Source: Nectonema munidae | Taxonomy: Eukaryota; Nematomorpha; Nectonematoida; Nectonematidae | DNA length: 64,000 nt | Assembly: GCA_030549495.1 (NCBI GenBank) | Contig: JAUIRK010000908.1 | Location: 1,117,501-1,181,500 of the forward strand | Direction of reading: 5' to 3' | Shown: in pieces, positions 63,046 through 64,000 of the stretch | How the letters are laid out: every line of letters begins with the position of its first letter | Position numbering within the stretch: the stretch's first letter is position 1 | Program-made: the position numbers and the translations under genes | Notes under the pieces: generated by a model | What the model was told of the DNA's origin: nothing | What the model saw: the letters and a program-made list of their open reading frames with translations, nothing else | The model's database searches: none

Positions 63046-64000
63046 GGGGCGGTGAAAAATAGGAATTTAAAAGGGGTGAATAGCCTTTACAAGGGGGAGA
63101 ACAAAAGAAAAAAACGGGATTTCAAGGGGGTTAAAAAGTCTTTCAATTGTTTATGCCCATCCGTAGCCACTAAATGCCAGTTCAAACCTTATAGTTTGAA
63201 CCCAAAAGTGCAATTGGTATGGTTTCAATCACCGAAACCTGCCTTTCACACAGTGTATGCTATGTGATAATGATCAAATACAAGAGAACTTACAATTTCT
63301 AGTAATATATATTTTAATTCATATTTTGAATAAAGAGCATTGTTAAAAACAAAAGAGAATGAAATATGCTTTTTAATTTTAAAGAAATTAAAAATTTTAC
63401 TAAATATTTTTGAAAAATTGAAATATATTTTAAATATTTTATAAATTTGTTCGCATGGACATTATTGACATCGAGTTAACAAAAATAAAGGACAAATTTT
63501 CACTTTTCAAAACTCAAGGCTTTACTTTTGCATCTTATTTTATACCTACCCTTCTCGAGAAAAAAGAAAGAAAGAAATTCTTGAGAAAGACCCTTCTCAA
63601 TCTTTAAAGTCTTGAGTGTGCTCAACTAATGAATACTACTGTAATTTTTTATTCTAAATTGTGCATTTTTTCCAATAAATTCTTTCTTTCAATAAAGATA
63701 ATTAGTTTGTTTGTTACTATTTTAAATTTATATTTTTAATAAAACAGGGTTCTATTTTTTATTTTATTAGTAATTAATATTCTGATTTCTATAAAAGATA
63801 ACCACTAGAGATAATTTTTAAATATATAAGGTGTTAATAATAGTCTATTTTCATTAAACTAAGTTATTTAGTTAAATTTTTTTTCTTAATTGTATTACTT
63901 TAAAATTTTAATTATTAAGTTTTAAAAGATTTCATTAGATTTGTACAAATTTATTTTTAATTTAAATAGACACATCTATCTACTTTTGATTAAGATTTTA
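63046..64000. other. No gene seen
   Basis: AT-rich up to the window edge. An AAAGAAAGAAAGAAA stretch near 63562-63577 is simple sequence. The short open frame at 63052-63267 has no recognisable domain. Confidence 0.5.

Noticed and set aside
1-64000. CRISPR arrays or operon-like gene sets
   Set aside because: The tandem repeats found have no unique equal-length spacers and the host genes are intron-rich, so the window is animal DNA and such features are not expected or seen.

Overview
This window is AT-rich animal DNA, most consistent with an arthropod. The evidence is a host gene with small phase-consistent exons in introns up to about 10 kb, and a dense load of arthropod-type transposons: hAT, FLYWCH-MULE, piggyBac and TTAA MITEs, IS630/Tc1-like, Jockey-, I- and RTE-type LINEs, tRNA-derived SINEs and one Ty3-like LTR relic. 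Dispersed GACTCCGACTCC-type repeats and transposon ends carrying poly-G tracts would suit a caligid copepod, but that is a weak guess from memory.

The main host gene is a cysteine string protein (Csp, DNAJC5 family) on the + strand. Seven coding exons can be placed: 4828-4874 (candidate first exon), 9620-9701, 13465-13521, 23171-23323, 24479-24610, 27875-27997 and 34957-35145. They join in one frame into about 260 residues: a short N-terminus, a J domain with HPD, the Cys-rich string (11 Cys in 13 residues) and an acidic, polar tail. A poly(A) signal lies at 35220. The introns are packed with transposons. One hAT with a perfect 8-bp target duplication begins 48 bp inside intron 2, and a FLYWCH-MULE ends 74 bp before the fourth exon.

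Two possible host fragments lie on the - strand beyond Csp: a 196-codon unrecognised exon (about 36752-37358) and an isolated NUDT18-like Nudix exon (about 50270-50428). An unnamed, multi-copy metazoan protein family, probably carried by a transposon, occupies 41930-43589 in degraded form.

Right of Csp, repeats dominate. Two fold-back elements (43984-44921 and 48240-48758) have tandem-repeat terminal inverted repeats and 9-10 bp target duplications. A third (about 47075-47363) looks similar. The second sits in an older repeat whose empty version survives near 2900. From 53.2 to 60.2 kb are two LINEs. One is a complete I-type element (53259-58380) with a perfect 14-bp target duplication, a CCTA-repeat tail and overlapping ORF1/ORF2. 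The other is a Jockey/CR1-type LINE whose 443-codon ORF lacks the whole reverse transcriptase core. A decayed hAT fused to a minisatellite (60964-63045) comes next. The left edge (1-2300) holds the 5' part of another LINE that runs out of the window.

The most interesting structural signals are the tandem-repeat fold-back family, which may belong to the MULEs, and four TTAA-flanked MITEs whose subterminal hairpin keeps its pairing while its sequence differs between subfamilies.
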